DNA from: Loxodes magnus
Lineage: Eukaryota > Ciliophora > Karyorelictea > Loxodida > Loxodidae
Reading direction: 5' to 3'
Length of the DNA stretch: 64,000 nucleotides
NCBI GenBank assembly: GCA_946699065.1
Contig: CAMPDV010001231.1
Coordinates: forward strand, 62,001 to 126,000
Shown piece by piece: positions 36,991 to 48,552 of the stretch (position 1 is its first letter; each line of letters opens with the position of its first letter). The notes beneath the pieces were generated by a model. That model saw only the letters and a program-made list of their open reading frames with translations. It had not been told where the DNA came from and did not search any database. The position numbers and the translations under genes were made by a program.

Positions 36991-38630
36991 ATGAGAAAAA
37001 AATAGACGAGAATACGAAGCTCGGAACTGATAAAAGAGAAAAAGTTAACGATTTAAAAAATTTTAAGAAGACTACAAAAAAAGACTTATTCCAGCAGAAA
37101 TGCAAAAAAATGAAATTATTTAGCATTTCTAAGAAATCTTAAGTAAGAATATGGTAAAAAGAATGAGAGTGAGAAAATCCTTAGAAAGGGCAGAACGAAG
37201 TTTTAATTCAAAGTTCTACTCAAAATCTTCTAGGAACTTCAGCTTTATCCCTAATGAGACTCCTTTCGAGAACTAGATCAAAGCTATCAAGCAGAAATTT
37301 CTTTAACTAAATGTTCAACCTAAAAATCTTCCGTTTTTAAAATTTATCACTAATAATTTAAGAACTGGATATAAACTCTCAAACAGAATGGAGTTTTAGT
37401 AAAAGCTCTTCTTTCAAATTTTAGGTTTTTCAACTTTATCCCGAAAGAATTTTTAGAACTAAACCAAAGATCTCAAATGAAACGGAGTCTATAAAATAAG
37501 TTGAACTTTCATTCTTTAAGTATTTACGCTTATTCGTAACTCAGACGTATTTTGAGAAAAAAAATAGAGCAATCGAGAAAATGGATTCCAAACTTAAATT
37601 CTTCTTAACGTATTGAAGTTCTTAAGCTTATCCTTTGTCCAGACATTTTTTAAGAACTTGACAAGAGCTCGCAATGTTAACGGATTGCAAATTTAAAGTT
37701 CTTCTTACAGTTTTTTTAGATTTCAGCCTTTCGATATTCAGATTATGCTTTAGAAAACAATCGAGCTCTAAAGGATACAGATTCCATACTTGAAGTTCTT
37801 CTTAAAGTCTTACAGTTCATAAAAATTAACTCTACAGAGACTTTTTTTGAGATTTTGATTAGAGCTCTCAAGGATAATGGATTCCGAACTTAAAGTTCTT
37901 CTTACAGCTATATTGTATTTTCCGCTCTTTCGATATTCAGATATAACTAAAGAATGAGATTCGAGCACGAAAGATAACGGATTGCAAACTTAAATTTCTT
38001 CTTACTGTATCATGTTCTTAAGCTTTATCAACTTACTTGTCTCTTTTTGGAAAACTTGATTAGAGCTATAAAAGATTAACGGATTCCAATTTAAAGTTTT
38101 CTTACGGTCTTTTAGTATTTCAGCACTTTCGATTCTCAGTTCAATTTTTTAGAACTTTATCAGAGCATTTAACGATAAACGGATTCCAAACTTAAGCTTC
38201 TCTTACAGTTTTTTAGTACTTAGCGTTTTCGATTCTCAGTTCAAATTTGGAGAATTTGATCAGAGCTATCAAGGATTAACAGTTTCCAAATTTAAAGTTT
38301 CTCTTACAGTTTTTTAGTATTTCAGCACTTACGATATTCAGATATTAATTTAGAAATAGATCCGAGCACGCAATGTTAACGGATTGCAAACTTAAAGATT
38401 TTCTTACAGTTCTTTAGCTTAATCTCTACCCAGACTTTTTTGAGAGCAGTATCAGAGTTCATAAGGATTAACGGATTCCAAACTTAAAATTTTTCTTACA
38501 GTTTTTTAATATTTCAGCAATATTTTTGTCAGATTTATTTAGATTTAATGCCGAACGCACGAATATCTGTGTCTTAACTCAAATATTTATTTCAGTACTT
38601 TAACATCATTAGCTTTTTCGATGCTTTTAA

Positions 38631-38643
38631 TTTTTTGCAACTA
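38631..38643 (+). repeat. Target-site duplication of the 320-bp insertion, left copy
   Basis: TTTTTTGCAACTA (13 bp) recurs at 38964-38976. The empty site in block 2, near 57090-57105, has a single related sequence (TTTTTTGGAAATA). Confidence 0.82.
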
Positions 38644-38963
38644 TTATTTATAATTAAAAAGATGGTGGGAACTGAGATTGACCTTCTAAATCATACTTTC
38701 TGGTTTTATGACTAGGAACAAGTTCCTTTCCTGCCGCTGAGAAAGTCCCTGGTCAAAGTCAACCTTTGCAAGGGAAAGGCTTCCTTTTTATTATCCACTC
38801 CTGGTAGGGGCTTGAAGCCTGGCTGCCCAAGCGATGGAGCTCCCTGGCAGCTGCTTTTCGAAAGCAACAGGATATCCCCGTTATCCAATGAAAGGAGTGT
38901 TGGGGCCGTTAAACTGCAAGAAGTTGCAGTCCAAAAACTCTTTTAGTTTAAAATTAAAATTAT
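38644..38963 (+). mobile_element. 320-bp SINE-like retroposon, present only in block 1
   Basis: A GC-rich island inside the AT-rich satellite, flanked by 13-bp target-site duplications and absent from the matching site in block 2. It begins with AATTAAAAAGATGG, like the AAAAAATGG start of retroposons 1 and 2, and ends with CTTTTAGTTTA and an AT tail, as in retroposon 1. It contains several perfect hairpins: GCTGCC/GGCAGC (38822-38851), GCTTT/AAAGC (38853-38865) and ACTGCAA/TTGCAGT (38913-38930). It has no long ORF and no tRNA-like box pair that I can recognise. It is best read as a non-autonomous element mobilised by the same machinery, or a 5'-truncated or deleted relative. Confidence 0.82.
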
Positions 38964-38976
38964 TTTTTTGCAACTA
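38964..38976 (+). repeat. Target-site duplication of the 320-bp insertion, right copy
   Basis: Exact copy of the 13 bp at 38631-38643. Confidence 0.82.
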
Positions 38977-39827
38977 GTTCGGATCTCTAAAATATATCTG
39001 ATTCTTCGCTTAAAGTCCGTTTTTTAGTTTTTAATTTCTTAAGTTTTACCTCTATCATACTCTTTTTATAATTAGATCAGAGCTAATAAGTATTTCTGTT
39101 TCTATTCACAAAAATCTTGATTCAGTTTTTTAAGATTTTCAGCTTTAACGTAACTCTGAATTGCTTTATAAACTATTTCAGAGCTAAAAAAATATCGGAA
39201 TCTTCTCTCAGATTTTCTATTTCCGTAGTTTAACTTCATCATCTTTTCGATACTCAGACTAATTTTATAACTAGATAAGAGCTTTAATGTATGTCTGAGT
39301 CTTTACTTAAAGTCTGTAGTTTTAATAGTTGGCCAGCAATATGTTAATCAGACTTATTTTCATACTATGAAAGGTTCTAAAGAAAATCGGAGTCTTCGCT
39401 CAAAGATGTTATATCAGTATTTTAACTTTATCAGCTTTTCGATATTCAGACTTATTTAGAGAACTAGATCAGAATTCTTAAGATGAGTAGATACTAAACT
39501 CAAAGTTGTAATTTCATTCTTTTAACTTCTTCATTTTTTTGATGCTAAGATTTTTTAATTATTTGAGTTGAGCATGCTCTTAAGTAGAATGGAATCTTAT
39601 ATCAACTTCTACTTTCAAACTTTATTAATACTTAGACTTATTTTGAGAACTAGATTAGAGCTCTCAAGTATTTCGTAGTCATAACTCAACTTCTATTTCA
39701 GATTTTTCAGCTTTATTAATACTTAGACTTGTTTTGAGAGCTAGTTCATAGATCTCACGCTGAACGGAATTTTGCTCTAAAGTTCTAGTTTCTGCTCTTT
39801 TCTAAAGTATTTCTACTAGAAGTTATT

Positions 39828-40922
39828 TTTTTTCAAGATAGTATTTTACTGCTAGAGCATTCTCTCTCGTTATATCTCTTGATCCTCTATTTCTTGCTAG
39901 TTATGAGATATTTGTTCTCTTAAGCCATTCAACACCAAATCCTACTCTTTAATAACTTAAAGTAACTTTTAGATTTATTCTTTACTTTCCTTATTAACAC
40001 TCTCATAATATTAAGCCTACAACTAACTCTCCTTTCATAAAAGTTATATAGTTCTTTAAAAGGATTATATCTATACTCTCTATCTAGCATGCAATTCCTA
40101 TTCTAAACCAAACTAACTCCCTTTCATCATCTTTTAAAAAACTTAAGCTTCCATATTCTAAGGTATAAGAATAGCTTAATATTAAGAATATTTTTATTCT
40201 TCATTTATTTGATTTTCTTAAAGCTATACTTCCAATCTCTCTAATTAATTCTTCTTTATCTCACATTACTATATAGTGGTCTATTACATTTATCCGATAC
40301 TCTCTACTTACTTACTCATCTCAAAAATATTATTTTAACTTATTTCCTACCTACTCTATTCGCCTTTCTCCTATACTCTTATCACCAACTCCTCACATGC
40401 TTACTCTAAATTTCTCTTGATATTATCATAGATCTATACTATATATTTTATATTTATCATATAATCTTAAGCCAACTACATTTATCATTAGCCTAAGACA
40501 GAAGAATATTGATTCAACCTCTCTTTCATAGCACTCAAAGTCATTTACATTCGAACTTACATAATAGGAACGATTTCCTCTTATCTACCACATTGATGCT
40601 TCTTATGAGAATTCCATTGGCATTTTTCACATATTAATATACTGTCACTCAGACAATAAAAAGCTAGAATCTCATTATGCTCTTAACATATATTCAGTAA
40701 GTTTTATTTTGACTCCTCTTAAAGATGTGAAACCTCCATTTCTAATTTTTCAATTGGTCTATAAGTGATGATGTTGTGCTTTTTACAATTAAACATCTAT
40801 TAGATTTTGTAGAAGCTTTTCAAACATCTCTCACAAAGAATACATCCACAATCCAACTTTCTAGGCTTTCTAAACTCTTAGTTGAAGTCTTTTTCGCAAG
40901 CTTCGCATTTAGATGGTAGCAT
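39828..40922 (-). CDS. TRIM-like protein: RING variant, B-box, coiled coil (block 1)
   Basis: The frame from ATG 40922 gives the TRIM order. An N-terminal RING-like zinc module has Cys6, 9, 25, 27, 30, 33, 46 and His49 (CGC in place of the usual C-x-H, and C-x2-H at the end). A canonical B-box 2 follows: Cys79-x2-His82-x7-Cys90-x7-Cys98-x2-Cys101-x4-His106-x2-His109. Then comes a long Gln/Glu-rich coiled coil to about residue 365 (for example LNGLREQISHNQQEIEDQE). TRIM proteins dimerise through the coil and act as E3 ubiquitin ligases; no substrate domain is visible. Two TGA codons interrupt the coil, against TGG at Trp103. The end is approximate: the frame runs into the satellite without a clear stop. 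The sense-strand upstream region (41100-41480) is GT-rich. Confidence 0.85.
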
Positions 40923-42550
40923 TTTATTTTTGAATAGACTAAAAAGAAAGTAATTTTTGGTTTTAAGAGATTTAGATATGAAACTAAATAATAATCCTTT
41001 TAATTACTTATAACTTAATAAATAGAAGAATAATTACTATTAAAATTAAAATATAAAATGGAAGAATTTTCCCTCTAAAATTTTAGATAATTTATAAATA
41101 ATAAATATTAAGCCACAACTAAATATTTAATATAATCTTACAAACATGTAACATACTAATATATTAGTCAATTTTACATCACTACATTACTATATTTTAT
41201 TTCAATAACTCACTATCATTTATGCTAAATCAACCTAATAACCAAATATATTATCTAAAACATATACAAATATTTCAGCCAATTACTATTTAAATCCTAT
41301 TTTTAATACCCTATACATCTCAACCTAATATACAAAATCTACAATATTATATAACCACCAACTCATCAAAAACTACTTCCTACATATTTACAGTCATCTC
41401 TGAAAACGCAAATTAAACAAATTAATTATGCAAATAAACCTACAACTTTATATCACCAAACTAGTAAACATAAAAATAAATTAGAATAGTTGCAAAATAC
41501 CTAAATTACCTAGTACATAACTAAATTAATACGCTTTACACAATATCAAAGAAAGATATCATCATTACAGAATCTTAAATTAACCTATAATTACATCCAA
41601 GACTTCTCGTTTATCACCTAAAAGTGACTGAGAAAGCTGATAGTTAATCATAACTAAGTTTAGCAAGTTTCCTAAAAAGCTGATCTCTTGGAGTTGCTAG
41701 AAATTGATATTTCCTGAAATTAGTATAAACCTTGACTTTCCTTTAAAAAATAGACTTGCAATAGAACCTCTTTAATCGTAAATATTACTCTTACTTAGAG
41801 TAGATACTAAAGCTCTAAGAATAGGTTAAGAGCTACTGATATTAGAAAAGTATGAGTAACAGAATAAAAAGCAAAAATATAAAGCAGCTAGCTAAAGGAA
41901 TAAGGAAGAGAGATTATTATAAAATAGCATGGAAAAATAGAAACCTTAGATTGTTTTTATGTTGATGAAAAATACCAAAAATTACAGTTAAGCTAGCAGG
42001 TTGGATAGACTGCTGGTCTTCTAGGTGGGGAAAGTGAAATAACAAGTTATTAAGAAAGCTTGTATGAAGAAATTAAAATACCTTTTAAAATGATTATAGG
42101 TATTTTAAAAAAATGCTATTACCTCTAAAAGTAGAATATCAAAGTAAATTCTGGAGAAGTGCAAAATTCTATTAATTTCCTACATATTAGTTAAGATCCA
42201 TTTCATCCGTGAAAATCTGCATCTCACCTTATATTTATTAAGAATAAAAAAGTATTATAATTTTCATAGCTACATGTATGAAAAAGCTTTATCATTATCA
42301 TAGCTGAGAAACAGAAATAAACAAACTTAAGAATAGCACGAAATAGCAGCTCTAAAGTAAGAAGAAGAGCTCAATGGAATAAAGGTAATTTATTCGACAT
42401 TTCTGAAAATACTTCAAAGAATTAAAATTATTCAGATTAGTCTAAATCTTAATTCCAGGGAATAATTTAAAGTACTAGTAATCAATAAAATAGAAGCAAC
42501 TTTATTAATCAAGGAGTCTAAACTTAAGAATTTTTTAATGGTTATTTAAG
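40923..42550. other. Intergenic region between TRIM-like gene and the next plus-strand gene
   Basis: CA-rich on the plus strand at about 41100-41480 (GT-rich upstream of the TRIM-like gene), then AT-rich with purine-rich patches to 42550. 40923-41600 is nearly identical in block 2; beyond that divergence rises. The last 150 bases read in frame with the gene that follows, so its true start could lie upstream of 42551. Confidence 0.45.
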
Positions 42551-43786
42551 ATGGAAAATAGTTATCAAGAAGTAGAATTCTAAATAGATGTTTAATAGAA
42601 GATATTTAAAAAACTTAAAAAAGATCTGCTGCCTTTTTTATCTTCAGGCGGATATTTAAATCAAGGAAAGATATATTTCTGGCAAACTTTCGGAGCAGAG
42701 AAATTTAAATGTACTCAACAGCTTTTTCAATCATGAAAGCTAAATTAAGATACAGTAAATGAGTAAAAATAACTGAAAGTTAGTAAGGCAAAACAGCTAA
42801 AAATAAGGGAAATAAATGTTGCTATCCTTGGAGAAATAACTAACTAAAGTCTTAAAAGTTTGTCTAAAATTAACGAGTCATTAAAGGAAATAATTTTATA
42901 AGGTTAATATGGGGAGGCGACCAAAATGCTGTAAGCAAGTAGAAGCATCTTGAGGATAAATTTTTATCTCCCTTCAATTTTCCCTGCTTTCTATCTTCAG
43001 ATCTGCTCAAAGACACTAGATAAAGTAAAATGATAAATTTAGTAAAATGCAAGAATGATCAAGATATGAGCGACAGGTGGAACAGTAATCTAAGTAAAAG
43101 CGAAAAATAGTAAAATTAAATTAATCTAAAGGATAAAAAAAGCCAGGCTATTCATAAAATTTCTAATTAAAAAAACTTATAAATCCAATCTAATTTAGAA
43201 AGCTATTTAAGCTCTAATTTGCAATGATAATAAGTAAGCAGAAAAGCCTCAAGTTTTAAAAAATCTACTATAATACTAGAATAAAAAGGAATCAAGCGAC
43301 GCCAAATGATTATAAGAATTTAGAGAATAAATCCGTTCCTCCTACTAACTTGAGCTAAGCATCTTAGAAATCAGGGTTAGATAGGAAGAAGAAAAGTGTC
43401 TTAGATTAAAAAAATGATAACAAAAAAGAGGTTAATATTAGAACTTGGCTCAAGAATATAAAATCAAATAAGAAAAACCCAAATGCAAAGTTCCTAGTTT
43501 ACCTATATCAGATAAAACTCTAAAAAACTAAAGCTAAAAAGGATCAGCAAATCACTTTAAAAGAAACTTCAGTATCTAGAAAAATATCTAAAGCATATTG
43601 ACTAAACAACGAAAGTAAGTACTTATACAGAAAGTACTAGAAAAGATTAAATTATTGAAGAAAAAATTAAAAAGCAGTTTATTAAAAAAAGGAAATAGAG
43701 ATAATCTGCCAAGGAAAAAGGAAATAAAAGGGAAAAGAGCTGTCAAGGCTGAAGAGTAACATGTAAAAGAGTTTATATTAATCTGA
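42551..43786 (+). CDS. Unrecognised coiled-coil-rich gene (block 1)
   Basis: From ATG 42551 the ciliate-code frame is protein-like (IYFWQTFGAEKFKCTQQLF, then NVAILGEITNQSLKSLSKIN) and remains so at 43200-43780 (SYQLELSILEIRVRQEEEK), with TGA 43784 as the nearest end. At about 42950-43150 another frame (+1) looks better (LEDKFLSPFNF, SDRWNSN), so a frameshift, intron or overlap is likely and the product is uncertain. The two blocks align from 42551 to about 43800 with no indel; indels start just after. At 42680-42685 block 1 has TGG CAA where block 2 has TGA TAA. At 43078 block 1 has TGG where block 2 has TGA. Both are silent only if TGA is Trp and TAA is Gln. Confidence 0.55.
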
Positions 43787-45059
43787 TTATTAACTCTAAA
43801 ATTGTATGTAAAGATATTTAAGAACTTTTTAAGATAGAAACAAAGTGACGATTACCATAATCATTTTTGAAAGTCCGAAAAAAAGAGATTAAACTAGTTC
43901 ACTCAGCAAAAAAAGAACCAAAGAAGATTTTAAACTCAGAGATGTTTTTGAATAAAAGTGTTAACAGTTAGAATGAAAGGTGAAGTGGTTTCAATAAGCA
44001 CGATAATCTAATAGAACTACTCATCAAATTTATAGAACATAATAAAACCTAATTCATGGACCAAAACGTGCTTAGACTAGAAAGATAATTTTCTCATTTT
44101 TAAAAGCTTAGGAATGAGTTAACCTAAATCTGAATAGCCATTTTCTTGACATCAATACATCAGACATATTTCACTTAAATTACTTCTTCAATCGGACTAT
44201 TAACTCCTGTCGTAAATCTCTTATTTTTTATATGCAAAGCAAAATTCTTCCCTCTTTTATATTGGGTAAAGAAATAATAAAATCGTTGATCTCTTTAGCA
44301 GCAATTCTGTTAGGACCGAATTTTAAGTAATAGTAAGAAAAAACTTTATTTTTTAGCCTGAGATAACAAAGTTTTGGATGAAACTCTAAATGTTAAGTAT
44401 TTAATTATGAAATTAAGCTTAGCAGGATTATAAAAACTTACGCTTATAAACTATATAGACTGATTAATAAAAACGCCAGCTTAATTTGCTTCTGTTTAGT
44501 GAAAATCCCTGTACATTTGAACAAATAATAAGATCCTGATAAAATTAAAAGTTGCTATAAGCCTTTGATTTTATGATAATTATAAGCAAATAATAGAAGC
44601 AAGATATAACTTGATTGCAATAGGCATAGCTAGCATTTCTTAGTGTATCGAATTAGAAAATTCTTCAATTTAAGAGCTTTAACCAAATAATCACACCTAG
44701 AAATATGAGAAAATGGCCCAATATGTTGCGTATTTTGTTAAGGTTTAGCATCATTTAATCTTCCATGAGAAGAATTTTTTCCCGTACTTCTGAATCTACT
44801 TACTTTGATAGTATATAGAATAAACTCAGTTTCGTTCTTTTATATCTTTAAAGCTTGAAAAACTCTAAATAAAGTAGACATTCTTCTTATTTGTAGGTTC
44901 AATAGTTCTTTCTAAAATCTTTATTTTAACTGTAGGTTTTAGGTAACTTACCATCTTCTATTTTTTTAATTTACTTGGCAATTTAGAATCTACCTTTTCT
45001 TTAGTTCCTATCTTGATAAATCTAAAAGCGAAAAAAACAGTATTTTAAGGGATATTTTT
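43787..45059. other. No gene recognised
   Basis: AT-rich sequence with several single-base indels between blocks, consistent with non-coding DNA. Open stretches near 44160-44330 are not supported by motif or by frame conservation. Confidence 0.4.
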
Positions 45060-45509
45060 GATGATATGGTTTTACTTTTGGTTAGCAATTTGAGTGGCTA
45101 TATTGGTAGTAATATTGGAAGTAATTTGAATTTTGTTAGAATTCTTCAGTTGATTACTAAGTATTAATAAAGATTTGATATAGTTAAAAGGAGGTATTAG
45201 TTTGGTTTAAGTGTAGATAGTTTAGTTTAATTTTAGATAGTATTGAATTATTGGAATAGGAAGTAATGAAAATTGGTTATTATTGGTATTTCACTTATAA
45301 TAACTATAATAGCTTTATAAGATTAACTAAAATATGCTTTAGACCTATCATTCTATATGGTATTAAATGTTGTAACTAATATTTATTCAATACCCCATTA
45401 GTAACCTTCTACTCTTTATTCTCCTAATACATTTTTCTACTTTTAATCATACATTTATTGTAGCCTTTAAAATATCATCCAATCCTTACAGTATTAATAA
45501 TTAAGAGCT
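45060..45509. other. GT-rich to CA-rich switch
   Basis: The plus strand is GT-rich at about 45060-45290 and CA-rich from about 45290 to 45500. The GT-rich half is shared with block 2 up to the window end. No gene is recognised. Confidence 0.45.
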
Positions 45510-46585
45510 TTTAACTCAAGACATATTTATCTTATCTCTAACGATATTCCTTATCTATTAGCATTACAGAACTCTTCTAAAAGAGTTGCAACATTTCTTA
45601 TATAATATTAAGTTTCTTCAAGGTATTGAAGTTCTCTCACTTTGAAACAAAAAGTTAGGTTTTAATCCTCAATTGAGCTTGTTTCCAGACTCTTTTATTA
45701 AGCTAGATATGAGATAAAATTGCTGATCTCTTTTATATAATCTGAGTTGAGAACTTTTTTTCTAGATTTTCCCATTTTCCGATGGGAAGAATTCCTTTAC
45801 TCGAAACTTCAGTTACTATTAGTTAACATTTTTCCAGATATTCATTCTTATTTCTTTTCTATTGAGGACATTTCCGTCATAAATGTCGAGTGCTGTTGCA
45901 AATGTAGCATCTTTTTCTTGCTCTAGGAAATGCCCTTCCCGTTTCTCTATTTCTATTGGAGTTCCTTATGAAGGCTTCTACAGGTTTTTTCTATTAATTT
46001 AAGCATAGAATCTAATTTTGCTCAGTTTTTCTTGTCTTACTCTTGCATTATTCAAATATTATTCCCTAAACTTGTCATTTGCTCATAAACTCCGACTTTA
46101 GCTCTTCGGTCTACCATATGGATTTCATCATCATCTTATCAAATCCTGACTTAATACAAGTATCTCTTTCTCCTGGGAGTTTAATTCCTATTCGAGTTTT
46201 TTTATGTTTCTAATAAGTTAATAAATCAGCTGTTTTATCTACTCAAGTCCATTTGTTCTATTTCGATATTGTTTAAATCAAAGGTAATAGGATCTATATT
46301 GAATTATCGTACTTTGCCTCCTTCGTTTATTTTTTATTTTTTCGTTATTATTTTTATTGACTCAGTTGAATGGTCTCTTTTTTCAGTTTTCAATGGATGT
46401 ATAGAGAGCTTTGCTAACTTTTCTGTTCTGAATTTTTATCTCAGTTCTTACTTTCCTTTGATGGGAGAGATCCGTTTTATTTTAATTTGTAGTATTTATT
46501 ATAAGTTCTTCTAATCTATTAGATAGTTATGGTTTTATCTCCTATTCTGAGGAGGTGGTAAAAAACACTTCTTGAAGCCAGCCAT
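45510..46585 (-). pseudogene. Third retroelement ORF1-like gene with CCHC knuckle, frameshifted
   Basis: The minus-strand ATG at 46585 opens MAGFKKCFLPPPQ, echoing the Gly-Phe-Lys start of retroposon 2 (MVEGFKSGF). A basic/acidic region with several TGA codons at Trp-like sites follows. At about 45960 the reading must shift by one base to reach an intact zinc knuckle, CYICNSTRHLWRKC (CX2CX4HX4C; its Trp is TGA, and the residue before His is CGA rather than TGA). It continues as Lys/Glu/Gln-rich helical sequence to about 45510. The shift suggests a decayed copy or a sequencing error. No reverse transcriptase follows. I could not find target-site duplications. Confidence 0.65.
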
Positions 46586-46916
46586 TTTATTTTACATCAA
46601 CTTTAACTACTTAAGACATGAAATCTAAGAGTTTTTATCTTAGATTAGAGGAAGATAAGTAATCTTAAGTTCTAGGAAAAGTATATAATTCTTACTGATC
46701 TTCTGTTAAGAAAAACTGATTGAAGAATATTAGCAACTATAGAAATATCATAAAACTAGTAAGTATAAACTCGGATAGCAACTTATTTGATTTGCTAGAG
46801 GATGTTTGATTTAGCCTTGGTAGATAGTGTCACAATATTATCATATAATTGGATATCAAAGAAAGAAAGATAGCAAAACTTCTAATTCCCATCTTTACAA
46901 AATCTTTCCTTAAGTA
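46586..46916. other. Spacer before block 2, no gene
   Basis: AT-rich sequence ending at the left edge of block 2. The last bases (TATTTTG.TTATCATTTAAAAG) match the sequence at 29426-29447, marking the boundary of the duplication. Confidence 0.5.
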
Positions 46917-47495
46917 TTTTGCTTATCATTTAAAAGGGTTTATATTGAAATAAGGTAAGAGTCTTTTTATTTAAAACTCAAATAAGGTATGATTAATAAA
47001 TGCATAGTAAAGTTATTATAATAAGGATTTAAATTCTTAGTTATAAACTTTTGATATAATCATTTATCCTTTTATTTAAAAGTCAAAACATATCAAATCA
47101 TTCAAATTCTAAAACCTTTAATGGACAAAGACAGCTTTATATTTTTCTGCATTTAAGCTTAAAAATTAGAATTTTCAATAATTTAATTAATAAAATCTTA
47201 TAAGTATCTTAATAAATCAATATTTTTATTATTTAATTCAACTTAAATAACCAAAATTATTAAGATCAGTTACTTTCATTTACGAATTATTCAACTTAGT
47301 TATCAAAATTCAATCAAAACTAATATCATTTACTAAAACTCTTTTTTTACCAAAAATATTAACAACAACAAATCAGTCCCAACAATACCCCTTCTTCTAT
47401 TTAAATATCAAATTCAACCTCTGCTTCTAAAAATTGCTAAACAACATTTCCTACGACTAATCTCAAGGTAATTCTTTAATATTTTAGACTTAACT

Positions 47496-47855
47496 TTGAC
47501 GGCTCATTCGAGTTACGATAATTCTGTAGCTTTAACAAGTGACATGAAATCAATTGTCTCCGGTAGTTACTAAACGATAAAGATTTGGGATTTCCAGACT
47601 GGAAGTTGTACGAGAACTCTGGAAGGTTATTCGGATTCAATTTGATCTATAGCTTTAACAAGGGATATGAAACGAATTGTCTCCGGAAGTTGAGATAGCA
47701 CGATAAAGATATGATCTTTCTCAACTGGTACCCTCCAAAGAACTTTGACGGGTCATTCGAGTTACATTAATTCTGTAGCTTTAACAAGTGATATGGAATG
47801 AATTGTCTCAGGAAGTTCCGATTGTACGATAAAGATATTGTCTTTCTCAACTGCT
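47496..47855 (+). pseudogene. WD40-repeat fragment (block 2)
   Basis: Almost identical copy of 30010-30369, with the same four in-frame TGA codons and the same single TGG. Since the copies barely differ here they add no evidence about selection; the near-identity suggests recent duplication or gene conversion. Confidence 0.72.
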
Positions 47856-48552
47856 CTAGCTGTTTTTAATTTTCTTATTAAATCTATTATCTTATAGCAA
47901 AACTTATTTAGACATTGTTTAATATAGAATCCGTTACCTTACTTAAATGAAATTTAATTTGCCTTTATTTATTCGGGTCTTCATTGATATGCCTTTGTTA
48001 AGCCTTCAATCTCTGCTAATTTCTTAGAGTTGATTTTACATCTTTCAATTAGTTGGTTTTTTGTGATTATATCTAATTTTGTACTCAGAAACTACTATTA
48101 TTTTGTAAGTCTTAAATTTTTGGTAAATTATAGTTGATAACTAGGTTTTATTCCTACTTCTTAAAAATGTAAAGTACTTGAATGTTTTCTGTTTCTTATG
48201 TTTTGAAAGTTAAGTTTGTTTAATAAAGCTTTATACTAGTATTACCTATCTGTTATAGATAAAGACTTATTTCTTTTATTAAGCTTATTGTTTTATTCTC
48301 TTTTATATTGCTTTAATTAGAACTTCTTAAAAATAAAGATTAAAAGCTATTAAATTAATGTTGTAGCTGCTATAAATTTAGCTTCTTTTAAGTGTCTTTA
48401 AGCAAACTTATCATTTTTAGCCTAATAAGATAAATAATTTATCTATCCTTTTTCTGCTTAAATTTAAATCTGGTTTAACTAACTTTTTTATTACCTTATT
48501 ATTTCACTAAAGAGGCTTTTTCCTCCTCATCAACTTCTAACTTTATTTTACA

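Larger units (their letters stand above)
37190..39815. repeat. About 100-bp degenerate satellite array (block 1)
   Basis: Imperfect tandem units of about 100 bp. A recurring core reads GGATTCCAAACTTAAAGTTC then TTCTTACAG, with spacings of 100, 97, 100, 100, 100, 101, 101, 100 and 92 bp across 37600-38500. Two subtypes alternate: one with GATATTCAGAT and GATCCGAGCACGC, the other with TTGATCAGAGCTCTCAAGG. From 39000 onward the units are more diverged and spaced 84-102 bp. Spacings are not multiples of 3, so the array as a whole is unlikely to be coding. It lies between the RING-kelch and TRIM-like genes and is interrupted by a 320-bp insertion. Confidence 0.88.
29431..45246. repeat. Large direct duplication, block 1
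   Basis: The sequence from 29431 is repeated in the same order and direction from 46917 to the window end, an offset of 17486 at the left edge. Stretches 29431-32100, 35950-36990 and 40290-41600 are almost identical between blocks; 32150-35900 and 41600-44900 are visibly more diverged; the satellite (37.0-39.8 kb) differs in length and order. Block 2 ends at the window edge, so the true right end of the unit is unknown. If it is a head-to-tail repeat, 45247-46916 also belongs to the unit. Confidence 0.95.

Noticed and set aside
38644..38963. Ribosomal RNA, SRP RNA or RNase P gene
   Set aside because: GC-rich and hairpin-rich, but no conserved signature of these RNAs was recognised, and target-site duplications mark it as an insertion.
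37190..39815. Coding repeat domain (leucine-rich or coiled coil) in the satellite
   Set aside because: Unit spacings of 92-101 bp do not keep frame, and frames cannot be excluded by stops in this code. Left as non-coding repeat.
42870..43052. Minus-strand 60-codon frame, also at 61541-61723
   Set aside because: Lies inside the plus-strand gene, whose Lys/Gln/Glu-rich reading continues on both sides; the minus frame has no continuation.
46269..46514. Plus-strand 81-codon hydrophobic frame
   Set aside because: Antisense to the ORF1-like gene that starts at 46585; T-rich strands give hydrophobic readings by composition.
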